In this document: positions 52,454 to 63,849 of the stretch, in pieces | Layout of the letters: every line of letters begins with the position of its first letter | How positions within the stretch are numbered: the first letter of the stretch is position 1 | NCBI RefSeq assembly: GCF_022376445.1 | Contig: NW_025954991.1 | Span: forward strand, 248,001 to 312,000 | DNA length: 64,000 bases | Reading direction: 5' to 3' | From: Fomitopsis serialis | Taxonomy: Eukaryota; Basidiomycota; Agaricomycetes; Polyporales; Fomitopsidaceae | Notes under the pieces: generated by a model | What the model was told of the DNA's origin: nothing | The model's database searches: none | The model's input: only the letters and a program-made list of their open reading frames with translations | Translations under genes and position numbers: made by a program

Positions 52454-54867
52454 GTGGCAGACGAAAATCGCATAACACAATGACGCTGGCGATGCCAGAG
52501 AACGTCAAAGTAGGCATGCTGCGTAGGCCACACAAAACAATACCACAGATGGGTGGGGCGTTCGACTTCACGGCAACGCGCCCAACCAGCTAGTCATGCA
52601 CGCGCAGTAGACGACTTCCGTTTTTATGAAGCACCTTTTACGTGATCATTCCGATGGAAATCGTCTGATATCTGGACTCATACTCAGTGATAGCGAGTTC
52701 CCTACAGAGTTGGTGAAGCATACCTGCACCCGGGCAAGGCCAGTTGCAACAAACGCGACCACGGTTTGCGTTTACAACTTCGGAGCGGCGTACCTCCGGT
52801 ATGACCGACAAGCAGGAAGATTGCTAGTGCATGGATGATGCGTTCGTAGTTGGCAGCTACATACTGCGATGTTTCCGACAGTTCACCGGGTGTCTCTGCA
52901 AGATCCTCCGAGTCGTTCGATCATCACCACATCCAGCCTCACTGAACAGGAGTGGGCGATAACCCACTTGCCAAGCTCCATCGTTTTCCGTGGACTCCTT
53001 GGCAGATAATTTGTCAATGCAAGCCACCTGTGCCTGCCAGTGATTAACTTGAACGGGCCGCCACCGAGCCGCTAGCACGGAGTCGCCAGAGTCGCCGAAG
53101 GAACTGCCATGGCAGCGCAAAGGCTCTGTCATATTTCCTTAGCTATCTTGTACAGTCGGCCAGTGAGTTACCTGTACGGACTTAGTAGCCCTTGCTTCAT
53201 AACGCAGTCGTCACAACAACTGTAGTTCGTATGGTCATTGCCAGCTTGAGTGGTCACGGTCGACCATTCGGACCGCTGTCCTATCGGACCGGGAGCTCGT
53301 GTCCGATGGTTGCGCTGGTATGACCACATTGGATGTTAGCATGCACACGTATCCGTGAACGAGTTCACAAAAGCAGTATACTTCCCCAGAGATGGTTTGG
53401 TAGCTCTTTGACGGTAACTTGTAAGTACTGACAGCGGCGGCCGCTTGCCAGTGGGTGCGTCAGTCGATGTCGGAGCGCTCAGCCACATGTGCATGAAGCG
53501 GGCGCTAGATCTACGTACTACTACTAACTTAGTATTCGTTCGGAAGCGTTCCAACTCCCCGGACCTTGTCTCGCGGTGGATGAATAGCATTCTGACAGAA
53601 AATATGATGTTCTCCGGTTTCTCGAAGTGACGAGATAGGCTGTGGGATCCCAGGTAAGTAGTGCTACAGTAGATCTCTGGTACGTCACGGTCGATGCTGC
53701 CAGAGTCAGCTATATGAATGAACCTTGTTCACTGTTGACCATGATGCAGGGCTACACCGACCCAGAAGAGGCACACCAGTACTCGCACTGCTGTTGACGG
53801 ATGCAGGCGACTGTCGCGGAGGTGCTTCAATCACGACTCATCCCTATTGACGCGGATGTCTCAGTTGCACTGGCGATTGATGTCGAGCACACATACCGGA
53901 CACCACGTGTATTCACAGAATGTCCCGGCATGACCATAATCAGATAGCAAGTGGCACACCGACCGTAGCATGATGCATATGCACCCCACATCCGCTGAAG
54001 CCCTCTTGTATCGTGTGCATATCTCTCTACATCGTCTTGAGGGGTTGTTTAATATCCCGGAATTTTAGGTCTTTGTTTGGATAGCACCACAAATTCCTGT
54101 CATGAGCAGACGCTGCACTCCTCAATTCAGATACTCGATGGACACTCTAGTCCTTTGTTGATAAGGAATTTACGACTGGTGACAGGTCCTCCATTGCACG
54201 TCAGACACCTCAGATTTCGACACTGAGTACTGAGTAACGCACCGCAGTTCCACATGTGCGAGTCGTGGAAGATTTAGGTGGACCGATACAGCGGCAACTG
54301 GCACGGCACTGCGACTGGGAAGGGCTTCCTCTGCATACGCGCATCGAGAATCACAGCTCGTGCGGAGTCATTCGGAAGTACGCTAAGCCTTGCATAATAG
54401 GGACCCGTCCATGCGAAAGTAGGAGTCTGCACTTAGACGACGTACGAGCTCAGGTAGTCTGGCTCACTGAAGTACACTCAATCACTCGTAGAAGTAAGCC
54501 TAGCGCCCCGCAACCAGATCAATAGCTCGACGTACTGACGAATCATGCATAGTATTGTACAGCAATCTGTTCAGAATATGGGCAAAGACGAGTTGAGCAA
54601 TCTGATCCTCGGGTCACCCGGAGTGGTTCCCATGAGAATACATAAGAAGAGGCACATCGATCTCGCGGGCGTCATCGCGAGCACTGCAGAAATAGATATG
54701 CGACTCACTGAGAAGAGTTCTAGCAAAGGAGAACAATTGATTAGACTCACCACCGAGCAAGACAGGATTCCACCAGAGCGCGGCATGGAATCATGTTCCG
54801 TGATCCTTGCTCACTCATCCAATGGCCGGAAAAGCGAGCGACGATAGACATCTTTGTCGAAGCACGA
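52454..54867. other. Gene-free 2.4 kb between TRI5-like B and the F-box gene
   Basis: No supported gene on either strand. Short open frames (for example plus 54545-54847, 100 codons) have no recognisable motif. No repeat was noticed. Confidence 0.4.
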
Positions 54868-56493
54868 TTATGACCATCCCATTTCCTCCGAGGCGTCGAT
54901 TTTGCGAATGGCATAGAAGCGATTCCCCGTCTGAGTGACCTTGGCGTATCCTGTAAGAATGCTCTCGTCGATTATGTTGCAGTTCATGAAGTGCACTGCT
55001 GATAGCTTTCCGCGACCTGCTCCGTGCGCCTGCCCATTCCAGAGATGCTTTTGAAGCTTCAACAATGCCCGGTTGGTATCAGAACTGACGGGCCCGAAAT
55101 TCACGTTACGGAAGGTCAAAATCTCCAGACGCGGTAAGCGCGGGGGCAGGTCAAAATCTAGGGTGTCCTCTTCAAAGTCTATGTTGTGAGTGAGCCCTTC
55201 CGAGAGGCTTTCCACGGCATATGGACCCTCGATCGTGAGGCTCGTGACGTTGTGCGTGGCCGCGAGAACCTTGTATAAGGCGAACGGCGGGATGAGTTCG
55301 TCGCCATACAGCAAGAGCGTCTCGAGTGATTGCGCTGGAAGGTAGCGGCATATGTGTGAGGTGACCCGCGAGACGGCAAACTTGCTGGAAACAACCCCGG
55401 ACAGGTCTACGGTGACTTGTTCGGGCTCCGGAGTGGTCGTTTTGATATAGAAGCAAGGATCCCCGTAGTAGTCAGAGAGGCCGATGCATAGGCCTCGAAC
55501 ATCGTTCAGGCCAGGCAGCAACTCGACAATTACTGGAAGCAATTGGGACAGCTGAGCGGCGTCTCTTGTGACATGGATAGTGAGGGAAGAGAGCCGAGGA
55601 GCACCAAGATGCGTTAGCAGCTCAGCACACTCGGATTCAGTTGTGGAAAGATGAAGCGAGCGGAGATGCTGCAGTACGACGCGACCATAGAACTCGGGAT
55701 GAAGTTCTGGGAATTCCATGGGTGCACAACCATCACAGAATATGTTGGCGGACTCGAGGGAAGGCGTGTTCTGGAGTATGCGAAGCACTTCCCATACGTC
55801 TGGGCACATGAAGGCATCACCCCCGCTGATACCGATGGAGAGGTGCTTCAACGTCGAGGAGATCAGGCCGTCTAGACGGACGGGACAGTTCATAACGAGT
55901 AGGCGCTGAAGTAAGGGTGTGTGTGTGTACCGTAGCAAGGTAGCAAACACCGCTCGACCATCGGGTGAAGTATTAGGACGTGCCGTCGTCACCCAGGGCC
56001 CTTGCACACTGAGTATCTCCAACGCTCGGGCTGGCATCTCCTGAAGCAGCGTTTGCATCTCTTGACGGAGGCGGGGTTTTTCCGTGAATAGATGGAGCGC
56101 ACGGATGCGGGGAAGCGCTCCGAGCAGCACTGCGAGAGCCCTAGCCTGTGAGTCTTCATACTCCTCTATCTTCCGCCTATCGCAACCGGATTTTACGATC
56201 AGCGGGTCCTCGAGATATGCCGTGACCTCGAGCGGAACCGTCCCGGATCTCGCAACGAGCTCGGACATCCACTCCGCGTTGAGAGACATGTCGAGCCGAC
56301 TCCATAGGCGAGGGCAGCGGAGAGCTATCGCGCGCCATCGCCGACAGACGTGCGACACCACGATCCAGCAATGGCGCGTACAAACGCGTCCTTCGTCGTC
56401 GCCGCATCTGTGAGAGCCGTGAAGGGGAAAATATTGTCCTGCGGTGCGCCTGGGATGCTGGCAGAATATCTCCTCCAGTATCTCCACGGGCAT
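54868..56493 (-). CDS. F-box protein, single exon, 541 aa
   Basis: A single uninterrupted exon from ATG 56493 to the stop at 54868. The N-terminus MPVEILEEIFCQHPRR and the later VSHVCRRWRAIALRCPRLWSRL form the classic basidiomycete F-box pattern (LPxEILxEIF...VCRxWRxIAL...LW). The rest contains irregular leucine-rich repeats such as LRSLHLSTTESECAELLTHL, PRLSSLTIHV, VTSLTIEGPYAVESLSEGL and PRLEILTFRNVNF. It is unlike the three paralogues elsewhere in the window and belongs to the large F-box-like LRR family expanded in mushrooms. It is a presumed SCF substrate adaptor with unknown target. The long intact frame shows that this part of the assembly is largely free of indels. It lies between TRI5-like copies B and C; there is no evidence that it serves terpene synthesis. 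Confidence 0.88.
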   Translation of the reverse strand: MPVEILEEIFCQHPRRTAGQYFPLHGSHRCGDDEGRVCTRHCWIVVSHVCRRWRAIALRCPRLWSRLDMSLNAEWMSELVARSGTVPLEVTAYLEDPLIVKSGCDRRKIEEYEDSQARALAVLLGALPRIRALHLFTEKPRLRQEMQTLLQEMPARALEILSVQGPWVTTARPNTSPDGRAVFATLLRYTHTPLLQRLLVMNCPVRLDGLISSTLKHLSIGISGGDAFMCPDVWEVLRILQNTPSLESANIFCDGCAPMEFPELHPEFYGRVVLQHLRSLHLSTTESECAELLTHLGAPRLSSLTIHVTRDAAQLSQLLPVIVELLPGLNDVRGLCIGLSDYYGDPCFYIKTTTPEPEQVTVDLSGVVSSKFAVSRVTSHICRYLPAQSLETLLLYGDELIPPFALYKVLAATHNVTSLTIEGPYAVESLSEGLTHNIDFEEDTLDFDLPPRLPRLEILTFRNVNFGPVSSDTNRALLKLQKHLWNGQAHGAGRGKLSAVHFMNCNIIDESILTGYAKVTQTGNRFYAIRKIDASEEMGWS

Positions 56494-57061
56494 TGCAGCA
56501 ATCGGACCACGGACAGCCTCGAGAAACTAGGCATTTTGTGAGTCTTCCACCGTATCCTAGAACATGTGTAACCTTACTGGGACATTTGGTGGGCACCCTT
56601 GGGTGTCCATTTGGATACGCGCGGCGTTGCAGGGCCCGTCCGCCTGCCATTGACACTTATGAAGTACCGCAGAGAAACGGTCCCAAACATAGACCTCACC
56701 TAAGGCAATATTCGTTACGGCTGCGCTGAAGGTTTCCAGCCACTTGCTGCGACGTGCAGTGCCGAGAGGACAAGACAAGCGTACATGTTTACGGACAGGC
56801 TCGAGCCTGCCAGTGAGAGCGATTCGGCTTCGAACGAGTTTATGATCCGTGATCGACTGATCGATTAGTAAGCGCCAGCGTCCAGGTACTTAACAAGGCC
56901 CAACACAAATTCGTTACAGTTGCGTTGAAACCGCAAATCATGATTAGACTATGCGGAGTCATATGCAATACAGTTGGTCTAGTACACGCATTTCTAGATT
57001 CGTTCTATCCTTGATACTCCTACAGCAGCGCCTTAGTACTTCCTCTTGACGCACTCTATAT
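56494..57061. other. Spacer between F-box promoter and phosphoglycerate mutase 3' end
   Basis: 568 bp holding the upstream region of the F-box gene and the 3' flank of the mutase gene. Nothing else was recognised. Confidence 0.4.
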
Positions 57062-59344
57062 TCACTCGTGAGCAAGGAGGGAGCGGCCGCTCATTTCTAC
57101 AGAGAACAGTCAACAAAAGGCCAAGCACAAAACATGGACGACGTGACCGACCTTCCGGTTTGCCAAGACCCAGGATATCCAGCACGGTCGGGGCAACATC
57201 GCATAGCGCGCCCTCCTCTTCCTCGCCGTCCTTCTTGTCCACCGTGAACTTGAGCTTCTTCGGGTCGCCAGTCATGATGAACGGTACAGGGTTCGTCGTG
57301 TGCGCGGTGTGTGGCGCGCCCGTCTGCGGGTTGACCATCTGCTCCGCGTTACCGTGGTCGGCCGTGATCAGAAGGATGTAGCCTGCCTCCTGGCACGCCT
57401 TGTATACGGTGCCGACAGCCGCGTCGGTATGCGAGATGGCTTCAACAGCGGCATCGTAAATGCCAGTGTGCCCGACCTAGAGGGAAGGTCATTGGCCGAA
57501 TAGAACAACAGAGGGAGAAGCAGACCGACCATATCCGGTGGTGCGAAGTTGCACATGACGAATTCATGGTCGCCCTTCTTGACGATCTCCGCGACCTTGT
57601 CCGCGACACTTTGCACGCTCATCTTGGGCTCCTTGTCGTAGGTCGCGACCTTCGGCGAGGGGATCATATGCCGCTCCTCGGCTGCGAACTGCTTCTCGAC
57701 ACCACCATTGAAGAAGAACGTGACGTGCGCATACTTCTCCGTCTCTGGTGTCTGACGTAAGGAGAGGCGAGCTAAGTGTATGAAGAGACATACCGGCCAC
57801 ATGTGCCTGCTTGACACCCTCCTTCGCAAGCCACTCGGCAAGAACGTTGGTCATTGGCAGGGGAGGGAACGCAACAGGGAAGGGGAACTCTGCATTGTAC
57901 CGCGACATCGTGCTGATGTGCTACCAATTCAGCATTGCTCGTTAACGAGGCTACTCCTGCTTAATAGCAACTTCAATTACTCACGAGGTTCTTGGGGACA
58001 TCGACCTCCATCGGCTTGTCCGGAAGGCCCAGCACAGTCGCGATCTCACGCACGCGGTCAGAGCGGTAGTTGAATAGGAACAATGTGTCCCCCTCTGTGC
58101 AAACATCTGTCAGATTCTCAGCGATGCGCATACATCGAGTGGACGCACCCTTGATACGACCCTCGTCACCGTTCACGATGATGGGCTTCAAGAACTCATC
58201 CGTCTCATCCTTCTTGTACCTCTCCTCGATCGCCTTGACGACGTCCTCGCCCTTCTCTCCCTCGCCCTTGACGAGACCATCACGGCGATCTTGACTCGCT
58301 CCCAACGCTTGTCACGGTCCATCGCGTAGTAGCGGCCAACGACGGTCGCGATCTGGCCGTACTTTTCCTTCTCAATGAAGGCGAGCAGGTCCTTTGCGTA
58401 GCCAGCAGCGGACCGAGGTGCGGTGTCGCGCCCGTCACCGAAGAAATGGATGTAGACATGCGGGACGCCCTGCTCCTTGGCGGTCTCGAGCAGAGCGTAG
58501 AGGTGGTTGATATGTGAGTGAACACCACCATCGGAAATCTAGCAATTAGGGCGTCAAGGCGAGTTAACATATTGTAACGGGTGTAGCGCAGAAAGCACCA
58601 GGATCTGAGAGGCCTAGGTCATGAGGATGATAAGGGCCGTAGAGAGGCAGGAACGGGAAGACTGAGCAGGTCTTCATAGCATACATCCACCCTTTGGCTG
58701 GAACTAGCTTCAGTCTTCATGCCCTTCCATAACATCATGCAACCCTTCGTTTGTCAATCTAGAGTACTCTGTACGAGACGTCGTGCCTCGGCTCAGAACT
58801 CAACACCTTGTGCAGATTGCAATCCACCCGCTGACCAAGTACCTCCGCAGTCCCGGTACAGATTATTACACTCACCAAGCCGAGAAAATGGAGCCGGCCG
58901 TTGCCCTCCTTTGCGTGCTTGCAGCTCTCGAGGATGACCTCATTCTTGTGGAACTGCTTCTTTTTGATAGACACGTCGATCTTGACGATGTCTTGCCAGA
59001 CGATACGTCCAGCACCGATGTTCAGGTGGCTTTGCCAATACTGAGATATGTGTCTTTTGATGACCAAATGCACTCACCCGACTTCCGAGTTACCCATGAG
59101 CCATCGCTGAGACCGACAGCTATACCATGCGCTTGGAGAGTCCGTACGCTGTGATCCTTGGCAATGGTGTCCATGTTCGTCGTGTCTCCAGCCGAGATGG
59201 CATCCCCCTTCATGTTCTTCTCCGGTGCAATGCCCCATCCATCGTGAACGCTGTGACCACCGTAGAGACTCTGAGCCTCTCCCTGAGAAGACGACCGACG
59301 ATGAGCACTCACATGAGGCAGACTTTGTTCTTCACCTCAACCAT
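57062..59344 (-). CDS. gpmI: 2,3-bisphosphoglycerate-independent phosphoglycerate mutase
   Basis: Nine exons: 59344-59313, 59250-59078, 59029-58876, 58538-58149, 58094-57985, 57920-57794, 57744-57530, 57476-57152 and 57096-57062. It interconverts 3- and 2-phosphoglycerate in glycolysis using two Mn ions. Visible blocks are [40 protein letters not shown] with the phosphorylated catalytic Ser, [77 protein letters not shown] and [15 protein letters not shown]. Two single bases are missing: just before MGNSEVGH in exon 2 and after RVKIAV in exon 4. With both restored the exons total 1563 nt, 520 residues, normal for the family. As assembled, the catalytic Ser is out of frame. Intron 3 (58875-58539, 337 bp) is unusually long. 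Confidence 0.96.
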
Positions 59345-60280
59345 GTTAGTATGTGCTGGTGAGTGGGTGTATGCGTGTATACCGACAGCGTGCGGCCTTA
59401 AGAGCGGCCAAGATGTTCAGCGTAGCGTCTGGACTGTGACGCAGGTCCTCCGAGGCTTCGCCCACTCCTCCCCATTTCAACCCCATTGGTCGCGAATCTT
59501 ATCGATCTGCCGCGCTCGCCCGCAATTAACGCGTTCGGCCCGTCTCGAGTCGAACCAGATGCATGCTGGGCATTGCGGCAGCGTCGCCGCCATGGCCAGA
59601 TATTGCTCACTACTGACGCTGAACCGTAATGCATTTGGTACAGTAGTGCAACTGTCCGATCGTTGCACGTGGATACGCACAGAAAAACATGTATGCCAAT
59701 GCCTATGCCCGATGCATAAGTAGCTCTGCACTCAGGCATCGTAGGATTAGGGCATTGCCGCGTTGGCGGCGAAGCAGTCGTCGGCAGGTGACAGCAGGTT
59801 GTCTGGCTTATTTGTGTGCAGATAAGGATGTAGCGGCCGACCTGAATCTGTGCGGGGCAGGACAATGCAGCGTGACGGTCAGCGTAGCAGTGGTACGGCC
59901 ATGGTGGCATAAGTAGGCTGTGTAACGGGGAGCGGGACTGAAACAGGCGTAGCAGTCCGGTTGTCAGACAGTAGTCCGTACGTCGATTTCAGAATAAGCG
60001 CCGAAGCTGGCGCCGCCGCCAGAGACAGGCTGCAGTCAGTTGGCAGACAGCAACTACGACGTACACACACAGAGTTGCCACCATGCCACGAACAGTACTA
60101 CCAATTGGCACAATACCAACAGGGGGATGCCTCTAGATCTAAGGCCTTGTCCTGTAGGTGCATAGCAGGACCGTTACTGGCTGTGTTCAACGCTCCAAAC
60201 CGAGGGCGTACGAACATCGATCCTGGCTGGATGATATAGGTGTCATTTCGACGGCAATGCACTCTGGTACAATCTCCCTT
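59345..60280. other. Spacer between phosphoglycerate mutase start and TRI5-like C stop
   Basis: 936 bp. It holds the upstream region of the mutase and the 3' flank of TRI5-like C. No other gene was recognised. Confidence 0.4.
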
Positions 60281-61418
60281 CTAGTAGGCCTCACACGCCT
60301 CACACGCCATGCTATCCATCATATAGTCCGTGCCAATGACCTCCTGCAGCCGGTACCGAGGGTCGCCGATGTGGAACCAGATGTAGCCTGCCTCGAAGCT
60401 GTCCCATGCGTCCCTTGCGGGACCTGTACCAAGATGTTCTCGAATGCGTTCGACCGCGGCCACGACCTCGTCGATCACCTCGCGAAGGGTGTCGTACGTG
60501 GCTTGTCCCGTCACACGAGAGCGAGCACGTAGGTAGGTATCGTCTCCCCTTCAAGTTCCTCCTTGTAGAACGATAGGATGTCGCTGCTGCTCGTGTAAGT
60601 ACTCTGACCGTACTCCTGGTAGACAGTATGTCCGCACTGACTTGACATGATTCACGTATATACAGGCTTCCCTGTCAATCCACGGTTAACCAGTGCGTCG
60701 TAAAAAGTGAATACCTGACTCACGGGAATATATGGATATATGAGGTTTCATCGGAAAAATCTGCCTTGTCCCAGATAAAGGCCGCATACGCCTCTGGATC
60801 CCCTGATAAACTCCGTTGTAAGTCGACAAAACTCTTCGACCGTGGCTCCAGGAAGGACGGGGTGGACGGATTGCTAATCATCTCGCCGGCGAACCATCGC
60901 ATGGTAGAAGATATGATGCAATTTATGCCGAAGGCAGGGAACAAGCGACCCATGTCTACGAGGAGTCTTGCCAGCTCCCCGAGGAGTCCTCGATCCTGGT
61001 GGGCAGACCCGTCGCACAACATCTGAGGGAACTTGTGCGCAGATACGACACCGAAGACCTCTGGATCGTCAAGGGCCACCATGAGAGCGGTGTAAAGTGC
61101 TATTGCCACCTGGGCGTCGATGGACGTGAGGTGCGAATAACTCGCCTCGGTCATAACGACACCAGTGACGATATGGTGGTTAGTATGATCGTGACTTGGA
61201 CTCGGAGATGGCCACGTCTGGGTGATTTCCTTTACCCGAGATTCCAGGGCCGGGTTGCGGGTGGACTTGGGGGTGGCAGGAACGTTCATCTTCTGTAAGA
61301 AATCGACTATTGCGTTTTTGGCGACGTCCTTGAGCATCTAGTACGAGCGCGCAGGTGATTGACAGCATATCCGTGAGGTTAGTGTTGAGCATACCTCATC
61401 TTTGGGCGTACTCTCCAT
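60281..61418 (-). CDS. Trichodiene-synthase-type terpene cyclase, copy C
   Basis: Four exons: 61418-61395, 61337-60724, 60671-60642 and 60583-60281. The start is MESTPKDE. The Asp-rich site is VALDDPEVF, the NSE-type triad is NDILSFYKEE with its Asn codon split by the last intron, and the sensor pair is DPRYRLQE. Copy C resembles A closely (shared VTGxVxTEASY, EAYAAFIWxK, LREVIDEVVAAxERIR, GPAR-AWDSFE). One base is missing in exon 4, in a G run right after YKEELEG. With it the exons total 972 nt, 323 residues, the same as copy A. Expected function: ionisation and cyclisation of farnesyl diphosphate; product unknown. The clean repair suggests a sequencing indel, but a recent loss of function in this copy is possible. 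Confidence 0.88.
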
Positions 61419-61577
61419 AGCAGCGGTGATCGCGAGGTAGAATTATCTGTCTTGCTAATCAGCCGAGCCCCATAATGTGATTGGGTGAATACACACCTCC
61501 TAGTCAAGCCAGGTATATCGTTGATGCTCAGCGCTGCGTGCACAAGCGTTGACCTTGCATCGCGGTCAGCCGTAGAC

Positions 61578-61585
61578 CTTTTATA
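61578..61585 (-). promoter_or_regulatory. TATA box of TRI5-like copy C
   Basis: TATAAAAG on the minus strand, 160 bp upstream of ATG 61418. Confidence 0.5.
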
Positions 61586-63786
61586 CTAGCGATGAGTTGA
61601 TGGAAGCTATATGATGACTCGCAGAGACCTCACCATCCCTGTATCGCCAAGGTGAGTACCAAAGGAGGTTGTTGATCGAAATTCCTTGCAACGTACAGTG
61701 TCTCCACAGGTCCAAGGACATGCTCACCAACATTTACTACGTGGCTCAACCATGTGTAATGCACTTCCCTAAGGCGCACCACGCCGATGCGTGATTGAAT
61801 AACTCAGTGTACTGCACCTTCCATATGCATGCTGGTGGCTGATAAACTTGTGCATAGGACCACCAGAGCCCGAAGTGAGGTGGGCGATGCGCGTGAAGCA
61901 TCCGCCGCTAGAAATTAGGCCGCGGAGCGTGCTAGCTTCCCCAAACCGTAAGGCTTCTGGGAACACATTTCCCGACTACGGTCAGCATCTTTCATACTAG
62001 CTCGAACCTAGAACACCACTCACCCCCTATCAAGACAACTTGTTGTACATTGTAGGTCAGGTACTGGGACAAAATGACAGAGCTATCAGCCGAAGGACAC
62101 GATACCTGACTGTGGACATAATGATACAGGGGCATTGACGTACAATTTTCAAGAATCACGTGTCTAAGCGAAACATCGACACCCGTCGTGTTTCGAATTG
62201 GAAGTGTCCTCCACTAGCTGAGCGCGACCATTTGACGCGTCCCTATGCCTTCAGAAAGTACACCGTATGCTTCTAGACAGTCCGCTCAGCATCGGTCAAT
62301 GCGACGCGCTTAGAATGAGACAAACTAAAATTACAGCCATGGAACATCACCCACAACCTTTTCCGTGATTGCAAGGGGCCTCGGTGGTGGAAGAAGATAT
62401 GGACAACGATTAGCCATGCTTCGCTTCGCCTTCGAACGTGGATGTTTCGTCGTCCCTGGCAAGAGCTCTCAGCATACGAAATTGGAGGAATTCCGAAGAA
62501 GAGTCGGACAAAGCGATCCTCAATTCAGCCCATGGCGGCAGGCTGCATTGTTCTAGACACCGAAGTCGGCTGGTAAAAGACCCCGGGACACTTACAATGA
62601 TTCATGAAGAATTGCATACCTCGCCCGTTCCGCTATGCAGCGATGGTTCGACCAGCCTCCAGGGTAACTTCTTGTCAGAGGACAAATGCGATAGGGACCC
62701 AGACATAGCGCCGACTCGGAGTCTCGGATACGACGGACTGTTTCAGACACCTCCAAGGTATGACACGATGTACTTCCTGCGAATCACGTCGAAGACGAAA
62801 GCAAGTTAGTCTCGGGAGTAGTTTGATAGAGGTAAAATCGGTCCTTAGTCGTTCCTTGGATGACGGTCTTTGCATTCATCGTCAGAACGTTGACGGCAAC
62901 AGTTATCTCGTGGTATGAGGGTAGACTCTGAACACATAATTGAGTGATCAGTAACAGCAGATCAATGAGTATCGAACGGCAACGATACCTCGACACCAAG
63001 CTGTTCTTATTCTTTAAGTTCCTGGGCCGCACATGTAGTACCAGTTGTAGACTCGACGCTGCGGGCCCGGCGGAACGCGATGAGAGATGAGATCGATGAG
63101 ACTTGACATGTTACATATGGTCGAGGGCTGGGCAGTTTGCGTGACGCGCGTCAGCCAATGCCTATGCCATACACTGGTTGAATGAACAGTAGTGTCATCG
63201 CATACCATAACTTAAGTACTAGCGCCTGACTAGCGCGCAGCGTAGCGGCAGCGGCGCACGCCACATTGTCCCGTTATGGAAGTCCATCACAAGAATTAGA
63301 ATTTGCCCGGTTGGCAGAAGCCTCAAAATGCAGAAGCACTGGGCAATGATTAATGAGGCTCAACGTTGAAACATTCAACCACAAGGCAGTTCCCAGTATT
63401 AGTGTGACGTGTACCTTCGGCGCGCTCACTAACATTCAGTTCACTTCGACGTCGCTCCACCTGCGGATTTGAGAAGGTCACGGGCCGTCCATTCTTCGAC
63501 AATGCATAATGTTGACTCACTCGAACTTGCTAGTTTCCAGGTTCTGATGTCCTCATCGGCAGCTCGATGGTCAGACAGGAATATCCGGAGCGCGCGGAGG
63601 TAGAAAGAATTACCTACTCTGCCCAAGTAGACTAGCTCGGTGATGATTCAGTCTGTCTGCTAAATCATGGTCACATCTCTGTGAGTGATTCAATGCTCAA
63701 GGGTCGGACCGGAGTTCTGGCTGACGCGAATCCAATCCAACATAGTACGACAAGGAATTACTGGAGTAGCACTGCAATCCGCATGG
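61586..63786. other. Divergent intergenic region, TRI5-like C / sesquiterpene synthase
   Basis: 2.2 kb between two divergently transcribed terpene synthases. No supported gene; minus-strand frames around 62.7-63.2 kb are short and unrecognised. The promoters of both synthases lie at its ends. Confidence 0.4.
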
Positions 63787-63792
63787 TATAAA
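63787..63792 (+). promoter_or_regulatory. TATA box of the sesquiterpene synthase
   Basis: TATAAA located 58-63 bp upstream of ATG 63850, the usual distance for transcription starting about 30 bp before the ATG. Confidence 0.65.
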
Positions 63793-63849
63793 GAGCCAGT
63801 GGTTCGTCCGAAATTCAAGCTCAATCCTTGATATCCACGGCCTTTGCAC

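Noticed and set aside
62675..63208. Possible P450 or transporter remnant between the two divergent terpene synthases
   Set aside because: A PPGP string on the minus strand was the only hint. No heme-binding Cys motif, ExxR or membrane-segment pattern was found.
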